Shown piece by piece: positions 63,831-64,000 of a stretch of 64,000 nucleotides of DNA. This DNA comes from Nocardioides carbamazepini. Lineage in GTDB: Bacteria > Actinomycetota > Actinomycetes > Propionibacteriales > Nocardioidaceae. Location: contig NZ_JAHTLF010000013.1 in NCBI RefSeq assembly GCF_024614185.1, positions 238,862 through 302,861 on the forward strand, given 5' to 3'. The position numbers and the translations under genes are program-made. Within the stretch, counting starts at the first letter, position 1. The number at the start of each line of letters is the position of its first letter. Below the pieces are notes generated by a model. That model was not told where the DNA came from and did no database searches. It saw only the letters and a list, made by a program, of their open reading frames with translations.

Positions 63831-64000
<170 letters not shown>

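Overview
This is a high-GC (about 70%) actinobacterial chromosome segment, most like Nocardioides or another Nocardioidaceae. Supporting signs are the protein sequences, GTG/TTG starts, frequent ATGA/GTGA start-stop overlaps, the F420 gene cofC, HU with a Lys/Ala tail, a 13E12-family HNH gene under an actinobacterial LexA box, and GlnR-type nitrogen boxes. No tRNA, rRNA or CRISPR was seen. The last ~90 bases are pure G and look like a sequencing or assembly artefact at a contig end.

Layout. 1-1.0 kb: partial SPFH-domain gene. 1.1-7.9 kb: tsf, rpsB, an M23 peptidase, then yraN-comM-dprA-xerC on the minus strand. 8.0-14.1 kb: accessory block (IS-like end, SOS-controlled HNH gene, two divergent TadE/TadG pairs). 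14.1-16.5 kb: DUF2469-rnhB-lepB-rplS. 16.6-19.3 kb: Fic protein and a first ammonium transporter. 19.3-25.2 kb: a TrmD-GNAT fusion, rimM, khpA, rpsP, amidohydrolase, NYN protein, ffh. 25.3-27.7 kb: cstA plus a small YbdD-like partner. 27.7-33.2 kb: nitrogen cluster (amtB-glnB and amtB-glnD). 33.3-39.1 kb: ftsY, small genes, smc. 39.2-44.9 kb: accessory block between smc and mutM (MFS, small coiled coil, RTX-repeat protein, sigma factor with membrane partner, ParD/ParE cassette). 44.9-52.8 kb: mutM-rnc-rpmF-DUF177-coaD-rsmD-recG-DAK2 and divergent rpmB. 53.0-60.6 kb: thiL, a Lrp-like stand-alone domain, DUF3515, ddl, a Cys/Met PLP enzyme, YqeY, gpsA, plsC, cofC, hup. 60.9-63.8 kb: leuCD with a divergent IclR regulator.

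How genes work together. Most of the window is a conserved housekeeping backbone: translation, the SRP pathway (ffh, ftsY, lepB), DNA repair and recombination, and precursor supply. The nitrogen part holds three Amt transporters, one PII protein and its modifying enzyme GlnD. Two of the three amt genes have four-half-site GlnR-type boxes upstream and the third has one pair of half-sites.

The most unusual structure is at 44.08-45.04 kb. A 173-bp direct repeat (one mismatch) flanks a ParD/ParE toxin-antitoxin pair. The repeat carries the 3' ends of two convergent genes (mutM and the sigma-linked membrane gene), so both genes stay whole despite the insertion.
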